This document shows positions 23,440 through 35,563 of a stretch of DNA of 64,000 nt, piece by piece (position 1 is the first letter of the stretch; every line of letters starts with the position of its first letter). The stretch is from Linyphia triangularis. Taxonomy: Eukaryota; Arthropoda; Arachnida; Araneae; Linyphiidae. The notes below the pieces were generated by a model that made no database searches, had not been told where the DNA came from, and saw nothing but the letters and a program-made list of their open reading frames with translations. A program made the translations under genes and the position numbers. Location: positions 58,640,959 through 58,704,958 of the forward strand of contig OZ021726.1 of the NCBI GenBank assembly GCA_963978545.1, in the 5' to 3' direction.

Positions 23440-23760
23440 GAAACACCACGCGCCTCCTGAGGAGCCCCCATCGTCACCAGGTAGCGCTCCTTTCGACCGC
23501 CTGTAGAGCCAAAATGCGAAACTGCGTCCCCACACCGGCGCAAACGATAATTTCCCAAGCCCCCAGAGCAGACGGTCTGCGGCGGCGGGAAAACTGCGTC
23601 GCGAAAACATCAGACGACAAAACTCGCTCTGGAAGAACCCTCGGACGGGGGCGCGGGTGCACGATAATGTGCCTCTCCTTGCACCCGCAGACGATCTTAG
23701 GAAAGGCCCCTTGGATTAACTGTGACTTTGCCTACAAGGGGTCTTGAGTCGCAATATGTG
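23440..23760 (+). promoter_or_regulatory. CpG-rich block, likely promoter of the 24.3-kb exon
   Basis: The most GC-rich stretch of the window by far. It has about 25 CpG dinucleotides between 23445 and 23675, against a background in which CpG is rare. It lies 0.55-0.87 kb upstream of the candidate start codon at 24310. A CpG-dense island just upstream of a first exon is what a promoter often looks like in animal genomes that methylate sparsely. Open frames on both strands (23392-23610, 23474-23662, 23514-23747) are expected from low stop-codon density at this GC and encode nothing that I recognise. An alternative is a GC-rich transposon fragment. Confidence 0.45.
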
Positions 23761-24220
23761 CTACTCGTGGTTACAGCCCAAATAGACAACTTTTCTCATA
23801 CAATCCCACTCTTAGAGTGGGATATATCTTTTTATTTACAACCGTAGGACCTTTTAGTGAGGGTCTAGAACTCTTAGAGAATTAGTGCCTTTGGAAACAA
23901 GTATTTGCATTTGCCTTTCTATTCTCAAATATTAGAACTACTCTAGAATAAACAAATTACAAATCTTCGATTAGCCATATCAATAGATCAAGTTTTTGAC
24001 AATCAAGTCTTTATACTATATACTTCAAGTTCGTTCTTCTGCACTTTAGAATATCGTAGATATACTCTTGGAATTATCTATCTTTGGAATATCATAATTC
24101 GATTATTCTTCTCTGGGCACAATTTTTCCTCCGATGACAACAACATCAAGCGAGCAATAAAAGCGGGCAAAAAAAAGTTTTTTTCTACTTTTTGCCAGTG
24201 CTTCTCTTACCAAAGTGGCG

Positions 24221-24292
24221 ATGATCACACGAGGCGTTAGCGATTACTGTGACTCTGGATTAGTGTGCCTGCTGCAAGTGATCGGGGATTAA
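24221..24292 (+). promoter_or_regulatory. Upstream ORF in the leader of the 24.3-kb exon
   Basis: ATG at 24221 opens 23 codons (MITRGVSDYC...) and ends at TAA 24290-24292, 17 bases before the main ATG and in a different frame. If this region is transcribed leader, the uORF could lower or condition translation of the downstream frame. Confidence 0.35.
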
Positions 24293-24309
24293 CACAAAAA
24301 GTGTACAAT

Positions 24310-24416
24310 ATGGCGATGTTTCGGGCAACTGGGGCCTCTGGAATGGGAGGCCCGTGGGATAAACTTATGTCGAAAGTGAAGCGACAACATTCTGGGCAAC
24401 AAGGAACCGACTCAAG
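24310..24416 (+). CDS. Candidate first coding exon of an unidentified host gene (partial)
   Basis: ATG GCG ATG at 24310 starts a frame of 35 codons plus two bases. An in-frame TGA lies about 60 bases upstream, so the start is bounded, and G at +4 is favourable. The product begins MAMFRATGASGMGGPWDK and continues LMSKVKRQHSGQQGTDS: glycine-rich, then basic, soluble, with no signal peptide. Codon use and GC content are clearly unlike the AT-rich surroundings. It ends in CTCAAG followed by a strong donor GTAGGT (24417-24422), leaving phase 2. I do not recognise the protein and found no second exon, so the first intron would run beyond what I can assign. Alternatives are a chance frame in a GC-rich patch or a repeat-derived exon. 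Confidence 0.5.
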
Positions 24417-24855
24417 GTAGGTGCAACTTGATTGCGTTGCTAAGTTGTTCATTAGGGTTGTTTTTACTGTTTACAACGGGTCTTTGGAAATATACTTTAT
24501 ATCGTGGTTAGTGCGTGCATTTTTCTGCTGAGGAAGGGTGTCCTGGAGGATACAGTATGATCTGGTCCCAGAAGAATCTCAACCAACCCTGGTATTTTCG
24601 GATATAAATTTATAAAGTCATGTATCTAAATTTTAGGTGACAACGCATGGCACAGCTAATGCGTAAAGGCTAACATATAACATATAAGGCTAATATAATC
24701 ACCGATATGGAATGCATTGTCAATTTCCTATATTGTTTACATTACGCATTAATGTTATCCTGTGTTATGTTTACCGACATAACAAAAACAAGTGAGCAAT
24801 ATTGTTCATCAACACATGTTGCAGAAAAGGTAATTGGCTTAAGCTTGCAATATTA

Positions 24856-24859
24856 TTAA
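24856..24859 (+). repeat. TTAA target duplication, left
   Basis: TTAA directly before CCCCTTG; the matching TTAA is at 25089-25092. Confidence 0.7.
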
Positions 24860-25088
24860 CCCCTTGCCTGTGACGCCCGAACTCAATTCGGGCAACACAA
24901 ATGCGCCAATTTTGGAATGCCCGACCTGGGTTCGGACAAGAGAAAAATCGGTGCTTCGGTGAAGTTTGAACTCAGTTTGGCAGTATAGCCCTCGTGTTGC
25001 ACTTGCGCTGTTAAATCTCAACCAAACCAACTTTTTAAAAAAAATTTTTAGCACGTTTTTTTTCCAAATATATTCCACAGACAAGGGG
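24860..25088. mobile_element. piggyBac-type MITE (TTAA-flanked)
   Basis: 229 bp bounded by TTAA on both sides, with inverted ends CCCCTTGCCTGTG and CACAGACAAGGGG. TTAA duplication with ends starting in a run of C is the piggyBac signature. Just inside the left end lie two copies of an imperfect palindrome, GCCCGAACTCAATTCGGGC and GCCCGACCTGGGTTCGGAC, in direct order; these may be transposase-binding sites. It has no coding capacity. It sits about 440 bp inside the presumed first intron of the 24.3-kb gene. The 81-codon minus-strand frame across it is not a gene. Confidence 0.75.
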
Positions 25089-25092
25089 TTAA

Positions 25093-28000
25093 AGCTGCAC
25101 TTATACCTATTAAAATTGTTTATTAAATTAAAACAGTAGAGGAAATTGGAAGCTACAAAAATTGTACAAGAGTTATTTAACGTATCGATTGTGTGTTCGA
25201 AAAACTTAGTTGAAAATGTCCCAAGCTGGGATAAGATAAAACGTTACTTTATTCTGAAATTCTTCAACAAAAGGTAATATTTTTACATAATATTTCTTAA
25301 TATTTTGCTATTTTAATTAGAAAAATTATTGTGATACTTACTTGTAAAAAAATTTGAATTAAACTTTTCGGGAGAAATATATTATACCACCCAAATAAAA
25401 AAAAAAAATAAAAAAAAAAAAAATCATTTTATTTTGTTCCATTTAAGTTTTTAACGTTAAATATTTTTTGAAACTATATTACATACGCAAATAATAATAT
25501 TTTCCTATCACTAAATTCTTCCATTAGTGGTTTCTTTGGGATATTAACATTGTCATCTGCTTGCGCTATGACCTGCTTTCAAATGACTTCATAGATGAAA
25601 GAGTTGATCCTACTTTGTTGTAGAATAAAGGATTAAATCCATTTATTGGTCATTTCAGATTTTTTGTACAGCTTTATTTCAGAATAAAATTAAGATTCGC
25701 CTATTAATAAAAACAACTTATAATTTTCTTGAGAAAATATTTTCCCCGATTTTCAAATGGTATCTTTAAGTGGACGTTGTATAATTTTAGTGGGCACTTA
25801 AAAATGAGAGTGAATATTAGATGAAAGAAAAATTTATGAAGTTTTTGCATTGAGAGCAATTTCAAAAAATGAATGAGCCTTTTCTACAATAATCTATTCA
25901 TTTATGAACATTGTGATGGATTGCTATAAATTCCATTTTATGGGTTCATTATGGAAACTGTATTTGATAAAAATTTGTCTTTACAGTTTTACAAATACGT
26001 TTACTAATAGCTGTAATGTATAAAAACACATGTTATATAACTAAATTACTAAAAAACGTAATCGGATGGTCTGTTGAATTCATTTTATAATTTTGCTATA
26101 AATAAAAGAAACTATTTTGAAAGTTGATCATACAATCCAAACCAAACATAACAACAATCTACAAAACGTTTAATATTTGAAAGTATATATATAATAAAAT
26201 ATGAGGAAAAAACTCAAACAGTAGTTGCATGTTGAAAAATTCCCGAAGTTAGTCAGCCGTTTATGTATGCAAATCGAACTAAGTTTTTTATCTAATAAAA
26301 ATGAATCCTATTTTAAAGGAAACCATCCTCACATTAGAATTAATTTTGAAATGTGTGTATGCTTCTTATTCCACTACATATTTAGTTATATGGCGGATTC
26401 CCCACCCAATCGAATTTTTTTTCTTAACACTTGCTTTGGAATAGAATGAATTGTTAGTGTTTGAAATATTATATAGTTTGAGAGAAAATCTCATAGCGCA
26501 AGTTTTCCTGGATTAAAAAAATGCTTTCGAGGGACCGAGAGTTCTTGTCACTTTTCTCATCGATCGCATAAAAACAAGTCCATTGAAATCTCATTATAAG
26601 GAACAAGTCTTGTCAACAATGTGTTAAAAATTGTTGTGAAAATATATCCTTTCAGAAAACATATGGCGAAATAACTTTGGACAAAAATGATAAAACATTG
26701 CTTGGCTTTCTAACAAAACAACACCGAGAGAAATAAATATTTATTTGTGTGAAAGAAACAACCATAATTTTAAGTAGAAACTTCCAGAGTTGCTATTCTA
26801 TACTGAAACAATTATTTATTTATATTGATAGAGAATTAATAATGTGTTACAAAGCTGAAATTTCGAGCATGTGTTTCATGCTTTCTGAGAAGTAAGATCG
26901 AAATCATGACTCAGAGATAAAACACATGTCTTTTATAAAAGAAAAGACACGACGGTGTTTATGACTAATGTCTCCTGTTGTCACATTTTTTCAGATTTTC
27001 TATCATTCGACATGCAGAGCAACTCTTTAATTAAACGTCAGACCACTAATTTCTGATATAAATGATGTTTCTGTTCAGTAAAGCTTGTGTAACATCTTTG
27101 CTAAGAAAAATATCAATAAAACATTGAACCTCAAAAGTAGTGATTCTTAATAGAAAGGAAGTTAAGAAACTTATATGTGGATTTTGTGATGGCATTGGAA
27201 ACAAAGAAGAATGCACATATAGAAAAAATTAAGTCTTTATCTTCCTCTTAACTTTAATGGTTTTTTAACAACTTCACATTAAAGGCTTTTCTATATACAT
27301 TAAAGATTATTTTAGTTGTTCCATATGCTGCTTTGGCTTCTTGACAATTTAAAAGTTTCTTTTTACACCATATTGTTCATCCATTGAGTATAAAATTGGG
27401 ATATGTTTCACAGGATATGCATCAAAATTATGACTTTTCGGTATTCTGTTATCATTGCTTTCAAAGCGAAATAAGATGATAAAAATTTGAGGAGGCTTTG
27501 CATCAAGTGTTGGCACGTTTAAAGGTAGCTTTCTAGGTTTTTTTTTTTTTTTTTTGTAATTCAGATGAAAATATAAGGTAGTTTCTTTTTCCGTAACTTT
27601 CCCTAAACTTGCTTAAATAAATATTTAATGTAAGCAATTAAAATAAATTACGATAATTTTTGCAATAGAAAATAAAAAAAAAAATCGTACTACTTGTTTA
27701 TATTCAAATTTGTAGTAACGTTGATGTTAAATTTATGTAAATTGTCAGTAATATGACATTTTTATTATACTTGGATTTTTAAAAGACATATTGTAAAGCA
27801 TACTAATAAATATTGAATGCCAGACAAGAACTCATAAAAAACCCTGAAGGAAATATAAAGAAACTATAAATTATGAGCTAATCCATTGCACTGTATAAAA
27901 TTATTTTTCTCTTATACCGTGTGTGCAAATCAGGAAAAATTCATATATATCACAATCTGAGCGTAGTACGGAAAAAACTGATAAATAGGTAAACTGTTTA

Positions 28001-29192
28001 GTTAACATGACCAACTATTTCACTTTTTGAAGATGAAATATTGGTGAGTTTATACATATTATTGAAATATTCCAAAATCTTATGCTAATAATTGTTTTAC
28101 AATTATGAAAATACCAAAGTAAGCTTTTTTATTGACTTACCATTCAAACGATAATAAGTGTTATTTACAAGTCTGGGCTGCCTCATTTCATGTTTACAAT
28201 GCGACATGGTGTTCATTTGGGTTTTGTATTATTTTATTATCTATATTACTTCTTAATATCACAATAAATAACAATAAGCATTAACAATAAAAAAAGAAAC
28301 TGATAATTTAATTTTCTATTTACAAATGAGTTTTAATTTAGAAAATTAATGGAATTTGTTAAAGTGTAAAATAATGCTATAATTAGTACATTTGTACTTA
28401 AGATGTCATGTTTACCCCATCAGATAAATACTAAGAATATCTTCCTAAAACTGCGAAATAACGTGGCTTTCTTCTACTGATAAGGAAACACTTGCTAAAA
28501 ATATTACATTGCGAATTCTCCTTAAAATATTATGGGCGTTAATTTTATATTAACAATATATAAAACAATATCATTGTAAACAAGAGAGTACAACAACTGC
28601 TTCACATTTTGAGGCTACCGTTCTAAAAAGAAACAAACATCAATACTGACAAATTTGATAATGAAGACATTTTCAATGAAGAAAGTATTGTGGTCAACTA
28701 AGATCAGCTGTAAATGTCGTCCTGGCATATCATCCGGAATTAACGTAATACTGATTGAGTACTATTATTCACTTTGCTATCTAGTAATAGAATAGTTCTG
28801 TAATGAGCTTTAGTCTATCCATTAGAGCCCATTAAGTCATCAATGTAAACAATTCAGTGCTTAGATGTAGAACATCTCTCTTATTATGGGTAGAATAAAT
28901 AATTAAAATTTGATTATCAGAACAACTTAAATTTTAAATGTATTTTACATACTTCAGTGTTACGTAAATGTTAAAGAATCAATTTGGTCCCAAAACTATT
29001 TAAACATTTATAATGAATTATTGGCATTTAATTTTAAACGGCATTTGACAAATAGAGTAATCGAGCTCATAAGTGCATAGCATGTGAAAGGTATTGGGAT
29101 CAATTCCATTAGTTGGTACTCCGTTGAATAGTGGGCCAGTAAGTGATTGTGGCTAATTATTTTGTGTTGATACTCAGGCTGGTTTTTTTAGA

Positions 29193-29223
<31 letters not shown>

Positions 29224-31734
29224 GCATTTTCCCTAATTGATTCAAAACGAAAATTCTTTTGTTTCTTCTAATAAGACCCCTCGGAAAGAATAACGTAACA
29301 CATATGGTACTATATATAATCTGTATAACAATTCTTGAATTGTAAGTGCACTATCTAAGTTTAAAATAGATAATATTTTAATTTATTATAAATAAAAAAA
29401 AAAGTCGAGCATTAATAATTTAAATGTTTCCTGTTTTTCAGGCATCAGAAATTAAATCCTAAGAATTCTCTAATTCTAATTTTTTTACTGAATAAGATAT
29501 ATTTCATGGGTTCATAATAAAGAACTTTCTGTAGAAAGTTTAGATTTAGAGTTAGAGATAACCAGTGAAGTTAGTTTACAATGTTTTGTTTTTAATTGAT
29601 TTTTCTGAGAGACAATGAGTATTCTAGTAAATAAATTAGGTTGAAAGGTTTCCGTTGGTAAAAATGAATTTATGAACTTCATTCTGAAATCCTTGGGTGT
29701 AACCAATGATGGTCTCATGACTTTCGTTTCTTTTCTGGGGGCAGGGACACTATGAGAGGAGAGGAAAAAAAATTCCTGCATTCCAGACAGTTAAAGTTAT
29801 TTGCGAAGTGATGATTTTATCAAAAGATATTTCAATATTTGCTTTAGTTATTAAAGTTTTTTTTTCGACTTGAATTCAAAAAGTTTTCTCTTGAAAATAA
29901 TAGCTCCAGGTCTAATTAATTGGGTGTCAAAATATCAGGTTTCTGGAAAGAACACTAAGTCTATCTGCTCGCTTCTTATATTTGCCAAGATTTTTTCTGC
30001 TCTGTATACTGATTTTAAACTGTGTTGTCTTAAACAATAAAAATTCTTTTCTGTGTGAAAATAGGTCATTGGGCAAACTAAGTGCTTTTCAGGGAAAAAG
30101 AAAAAAAAAAAGGAAAGGGAGAAAGGGGTGGGGGTAAGAGTAGGGAAAGTACAGATCACAATTGATAGATCCACCATTGGATATATTTTTGGCAGTAATG
30201 TATCGTTGAGAAGTTGATTTCTTGTATGGCTGTACGATGTTAAGCATTTGTATGGTGGTGCAATCGAACTATTTTATACTGTAATGAGATATCAAGCTCT
30301 TGAACGTCAGCACAGTTTAAACTATTATTGGCAGGATTTAAAACATTTTTACGGTAGTAAAATGTGACTTACAATGGTAATTATCAAAATACTTATATGT
30401 TAGCATAAAGTTAACTAATATTTGCAAGATCTAAAATATTATATGATGTTGTATTTATGAGGTGTTTCCAAGACTTGTTACGTGATGGTGTAATGTAAAT
30501 GCAACCATCCCAAGGAGGAATGCAGTATCTCTTAAATCTCTGTCATCACTCTACCGACATGTTTACTTAACGTACCAATACAGTTAAAAATACGCACCGT
30601 ACTGGTTTTTCATAGGTATATTATTTCTATTACTGAAACCTATGTTAATATATTCTTATTGCAAAAACATCAGTATTTCAAAACTATTAAATGTTGGGAT
30701 ACCGTTTATTTTAGATCGGATGTTAAAATAGTGGTCTGATGTTAATCGTCTATTAAAGGCCAATATCAAACCGACGATTCTGAAACCATATAGTTAGGTT
30801 CCATGTTGCGTGACTTCAATGTTACATAGTGTTTTAGTCACTCGCTAACGCGTAAACTGTACAGCATGCGCTGACAGTAATGTTGGATCCCTTTCTCCAA
30901 GTTGTCATTTTGCCGTTCTCATTCATTTCGTCTACGATGCTGTTGTCGATAAGAATTCCATCAAAATAGGAATAAATAAATATTATTCATATTTACAAAT
31001 ATTGTTTTGGTAAAATTTTTTATGTTGTTACAGGATTTACCATTTTGGGATTGGCTTAAATGCTTAGCATTTTTTCATTAAAAGTTAATGCCATACATCC
31101 GTGGCTATAATGAAAACCTCGTGCGAAATTTCTTCTAAAAATACGATTTAGAAACAATTATAAAAAAAAAATATTCGAATATCATCAAGGTAAATAAAGT
31201 TAATCTCTATGGTTCCAATGAAGTTTTTTTTGGGAGGAATAAGACAATTGCAAACCAATGTTATTAAAAGAACATTGCAAAATAGTTAGGAATTGTATCA
31301 TATGTATTCACAATTATTTCTACTATACTGCGTATCACGGTCTGCTCAGTATGCCAAAATTGAAAGGTTAACAATGCAATCCCATACCGGCTGTGATATA
31401 ATTTAGCTTAAAAATTTTATGTATATGAATAATTTAGCGGTTTTGGCCCTTATATAAATTTCTTTGAGTAAAACTTTAAATGATTTTTTTCCTTTCTTTA
31501 CCTTTTTACGGTATTGATACTATATATTTTGTAAATTGGTTTTAATTTTCACTATATAACATGTTTATATGTTATTTCATTTTGGAAAAGGTTGTAGGGC
31601 TTTTCTTAACACTAAGCCTGCCGATACTTCTGAATACCTATTTTTACTACAGTATTTAAAATTATTCGCCTTTAAAAAGTAATATATTGAGAGTGAGATA
31701 ATGAGGGATTATTTAGGGGAATTAGACAAAAAAC
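25093..31734. other. AT-rich stretch, probable intron
   Basis: No gene or clear mobile element. It holds A/T runs (for example near 25400-25425, 27540-27556 and 29190-29223) and a purine-only tract at 30091-30128. Open frames at 26225-26449, 29512-29781 and 29935-30177 show no recognisable domain; the last is partly a translation of the polypurine tract. If the exon at 24310 is real, this is its first intron. Confidence 0.4.
30091..30128 (+). repeat. Polypurine tract
   Basis: 38 consecutive purines (AGGGAAAAAG, an A run, then AGGAAAGGGAGAAAGGGG), followed by further G-rich sequence to about 30150. Such tracts can form triplex (H-) DNA; no function is implied here. Confidence 0.7.
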
Positions 31735-32228
31735 TGAAAAGCAAGCGAAAAAACTAATTCTGTTTCTGGACAATCAACATTTATGTAGCTCCACTCGATC
31801 AAGGAATTTTCCGCATCTTTAAAATAGAGTACTATGCTACTTCTCGGGCATGTTTTTTCTCGGATTTCTTCGTGTTAATCTAAGGAAAAGTTGGTTAAAT
31901 TTGTATCAGTTTTGGATGCAGTTTCCTGGACTACGTCAGCTCTGCAAAAGGTGGACCCTGGAAGTATTCTAAAGTGCTTTAAAAGGGTGAAATACGCAAG
32001 TAGGAGTGAAGTGGTATCTGACAGTGCAGTTGAAGATAACAACGAAAAAATGTCGACTGATTTAGGGACAACTTGGGATTCAAACGTCGTCAGAAATGAA
32101 AAATATGTCATATTGAGGACAATTATGTATTGAGGAAGAGGAATTAAAAGTTTCTAATTTTTCTACTGTTGAACTGTTTGTTGATAAATTTGATCTTTCT
32201 GAAGATAATAACGATGAAATACCAAATT
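31735..32228 (+). pseudogene. Tigger/pogo-type transposase pseudogene (3' part)
   Basis: Decayed C-terminal part of a pogo/Tigger DDE transposase. In one frame AKKLILFLDNQ (about 31748-31785) matches the KxLLLxDNA block that holds the second catalytic aspartate. After a deletion, APLDQGIFRIFKIEYY in another frame (about 31787-31835) matches the PLDQGxIxxFKxxYR block. From 31891 the frame LDAVSWTTSALQKVDPGSI with LKCFKRVKY matches the family's AW..V...TI..CF..AGF region, and an acidic tail follows. Several frame changes and the loss of the segment between DN and PLDQG show it is dead. The antisense frame 31875-32111 is a shadow. No inverted repeats of the parent element were identified. Confidence 0.72.
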
Positions 32229-32972
32229 AAGAACCTTTTCAGAAGCACTGAGATATAGTGAATGGTTAAAAAAGTTTTTTCTCTAAGCTACTGGTTCCGT
32301 AAAAAACGTTTAAAATTTAGTGATTTAAATTTTTTTTTTGAAAAACAGGTTTTTCAGTGAAAAAATATACATAACTGTTAAAGATTACTTCAATTAAACA
32401 GATCAGTTTAGCTTCTATGCATTATATTTTGAGATTATTTTTTTTAAAAAAAAGGAGATAATATTATTCATTTAAAAGATAAATTAGCAAGGTAGCTTAC
32501 TTTTCCTCTTACTACACAAGACTAATTTTACACATCTATTTGAAATTTTAGCCATAATTCGTCATAAATATGCTTTATGAATTAATAAAATATTGTCCTC
32601 CTCAATAGTGGATGAATTTTCGGTCCCCTAATTTCGCTATTCGGAAGTAATACTTTATTTATTACAAGTTGGGGAGTAACTGAACAAATTTATCCAAAAT
32701 AACGTTCAGAATTCAATAGGCTTCATCAATGTTTCATAAATCTTGCACCTATGTACTCTTTTATATACCATATGAAAACGTATTATATTGGATAGGCAAC
32801 GGTTTAAACTGAAACACCGAATGCTCCCTTAGTCTATAAACTTAAAAATGTTCGCATAAAATGAATACTTTAAGAAGTTAGAGTGGATTACTGGAAACTT
32901 TGTTACACAATATTTAAGAAATTTATATTTCACAATAATTACGTTTATATAATTTACTCCTAATTTACTCTA
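32229..32972. other. AT-rich spacer
   Basis: Nothing supported; may include degraded 3' sequence of the Tigger element. Confidence 0.4.
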
Positions 32973-33064
32973 ACCATAGTGATATTTAAATGCATTCTAA
33001 AAATTCAAATTCTCCATTAACTTTTTCTGCTCAAAATTTTTTAAAGTTCATAATTATATTATAT

Positions 33065-33226
33065 TTATTCATATAGTTTTAAAATGATTATCTTACAAAA
33101 AAAAAAAATTGTTTATACCTCAAAACACACAAACTTGTCTCGGACATGAGTAATCGCTTTTTTCTGCTTTTAAAGTTTTAGTGTTGTTTATTAGTTTATG
33201 GCAGATGAACACGGGATAGAATTGGG

Positions 33227-33314
<88 letters not shown>

Positions 33315-33467
33315 CCCCAATTCTATCCCGTGCTCATCTGCCATAAACTACACTAAAACTTTAAAAGCAGTAAAAAGAGATTGCTCATGTCCGAGATAAG
33401 TTTGTGTGTTTTGAGGTATAAACAATTTTTTTTTTTGTAAGATAATCATTTTAAAACTATATGAATA
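33065..33467. repeat. Large palindrome around an 80-bp (TA)n core
   Basis: The left arm 33065-33229 and right arm 33310-33467 are inverted copies of about 160 bp. They differ by a few substitutions and one 8-9-bp insertion in the left arm (near 33190-33200). Landmarks are TTATTCATATAGTTTTAAAA at the outer end and GGGATAGAATTGGGCTATAAT at the inner end, each with its complement opposite. Outside the arms, TACTCTAACC near 32974 and GGTTAGAGTA near 33498 suggest the palindrome once reached about 32973-33507, with an insertion on the left. The arms are over 90% alike by eye, so it is recent or maintained. It has no coding capacity. Confidence 0.85.
33230..33309. repeat. (TA)n tract at the palindrome centre
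   Basis: About 80 bases of pure TA repeat, self-complementary, joining the two arms so that the whole locus could extrude as one hairpin or cruciform. Confidence 0.95.
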
Positions 33468-33507
33468 ACATATCTAAATAACCATGGGGATGAAAGGGTT
33501 AGAGTAT

Positions 33508-34879
33508 AAAACTGGAATCGAAAGCGTGGATATGTGTTTCGCAATGGCTCACAAATTTCATTAATTTTTAGCATGCATGGGACACAGGAAAATAAATTCT
33601 TAAAAGTATACAAATATACGGATAAAATATTTCAATTAGGCTAAAAAGTGAAGGATAATTCAATTGCACAAATTGAGAAGGAAATGATTGGCTATCATTT
33701 TTGGACGAGTAGAATTATTTATTATTTAAATTGAAGTATCTGTTGTGTGTTACTAAATTTTAAATATTTTTATATTAACTTATAATTTTTTGTATATAAG
33801 CATGTTATTATTTTTGTTTTCTTATAGTATATTTTAAATTTTCAAAGATTTTCCTCCCAAAGTTATTACATTAATTAAAATAACCTTACATTTTAGCTCT
33901 TCTCACCAAACCTTAAAGTACGAATCCTTCCTACATTCAAACTTGGTAATTGTTTTACCAACCAAACTTATTAATATTAATCGACTCTCATAAATTGTTA
34001 CTAATACAAAAATTGAATGGAGTTTGGAAATACAATTGTAAGTATTAAGTAGAATATGTAATTAGAATACTCCCTGAAGAGAATTCACTTGGTGAATCAA
34101 AATACAACATGTGGACGAATACATTAAATCTTGAATTAGTTAGAAATTACACTGTAAGTGAGAATAGGTTGCTGAATTACACTCGTCATGCTTAATGTAT
34201 TCAAATATGGTCAAAATTATTACAAGTTTAATATGTTCAAGATTATTAAGATTTAGAGCTGCATTAAAGCTGGAATATTTTTATGTTGATAGTATGAATG
34301 TAGTAAGCTTTTCTCGGTAAGCTCAGAATTCAGAAAACTCATAGGTTTGTATTTGAATTAAGTTTATATTTTTCGTCATGAGCCACATTTTGCCTTAATT
34401 GTAATGGTCAAAATAGTCTCAAACAAGGAGTGTTTGGGAATATAATTAAATTTATTCTTATTGCTTATTTAATTTTACTATTTACACATCAATTCGTGTT
34501 GCTTAAACGTGTTTTCACGTTGGTAATTAGCATCTATCCTCACTGGCAAAATTTACGCGTGGTGAAGAATTTATAGAAGCCAATCTGAATTTGAGAGGTT
34601 GCAATTTACTGTAGAGGTAGATGCATGTATGCGAAAGCGTTATGTAGTTGCCAATCTCTGTTTCGAGTTGAGAAATAAGCAAAAAAAGGGTAAGAGGAGT
34701 TGCATGCAAGTGTTTATAAAACGTATTTAGAATTTTTGTACTATTAGTTTTCGAGACATATGTATTTCTATGGCATCTAGAAGACGAATGGCTGATACTG
34801 AGCGCTGGCGTTCTGAGGTAAAGCGGAATTGAAGAGAGACCTACAGACGTGTGAAATCTATGGCTGTAATATTGCTACA
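33508..34879. other. AT-rich stretch, then probable upstream part of the Tc1 copy
   Basis: No gene that I can support. The last ~100 bases (34770-34879) are richer in GC and may be decayed 5' sequence of the adjacent Tc1 element, but I could not match them to the transposase N-terminus. Confidence 0.35.
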
Positions 34880-35563
34880 CATGAATGAACTCTTCGCCTG
34901 GGTACCACGAGATTGTCTTCTTCTATTCGTCCAATCTAGAAGGGCACGATTAAAGTGGTGTCGGCACCATGTAAATTGGACTGCGTTTGAGTGGATAACG
35001 CTGAGATTTGTCCTGGAGCCAGATGGCAAGCGTGTAAGGGTCTGGCGAGAACAAAGCACATGCAATCGAACCCAGAACATCATCTCGCATCTAGCATTCC
35101 GAGGTCCAAGCATCCTGGTATGGGATGGGATTTCGTTGGGATGTCGCATCGACCTGCACATCCATATAGGGTTCTGTGACGGCTGTCCGGAATCGTGATG
35201 AAGTCCTAGAACTCACTGTGAAATTGCACGTTGCAGAAGTTGATCCTTTCGTTTTAATGGATGATAGTGAGCGTCCCCATACAGCTGGTATCGTAGACGA
35301 CGACTTGGAGAGTAAGGGGATTGGCGTATGGTTTGGCTGGCATACCCGCCCAACCTTAATCCCTTTGAAAATCTTTGGGATGCTCTCGGCCGTGTTGTGT
35401 CTGCACATTTGTATCCCCAGCTACTCTCACAAAGTTTCTAACTGCTCTACAGGATGAATGGCGATTACTTGACTCTGGGGTGTTTGATCACCTCATGGAA
35501 AGCATGATCATACGCTGTACACCTTGTATGATGATGAGGAGTGGTTATATATCCTACTATTAA
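34880..35563 (+). pseudogene. Tc1-type transposase pseudogene
   Basis: Remains of a Tc1/mariner transposase, roughly its C-terminal 60%. Conserved text runs through three frames. First is VQSRRARLKWCRHHVNWT, then LEPDGKRVRVWRE, then ILVWDGISLG (34900-35150). From about 35170 comes a second frame with the second catalytic aspartate in FVLMDDSERPHTAG. From about 35340 a third frame reads YPPNLNPFENLWDALGR, keeping the third acidic residue (E of FEN) but with N for the usual D of SPDLNP. It then ends WRLLDSGVFDHLMES and CTPC before a stop at 35563. The segment with the first catalytic aspartate, expected between FEW and LEP, is deleted, and the N-terminal DNA-binding region is missing. Stops and frameshifts throughout. 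Antisense frames here are shadows. No terminal inverted repeats were found. Confidence 0.88.

Noticed and set aside
23392..23747. Protein-coding frames in the GC-rich block
   Set aside because: Open on both strands in several frames, as expected for GC-rich DNA; no recognisable product.
34841..35408. Antisense open frames over 100 codons opposite the Tc1 copy
   Set aside because: They are shadows of the GC-richer transposase remnant; the sense strand carries the conserved motifs.
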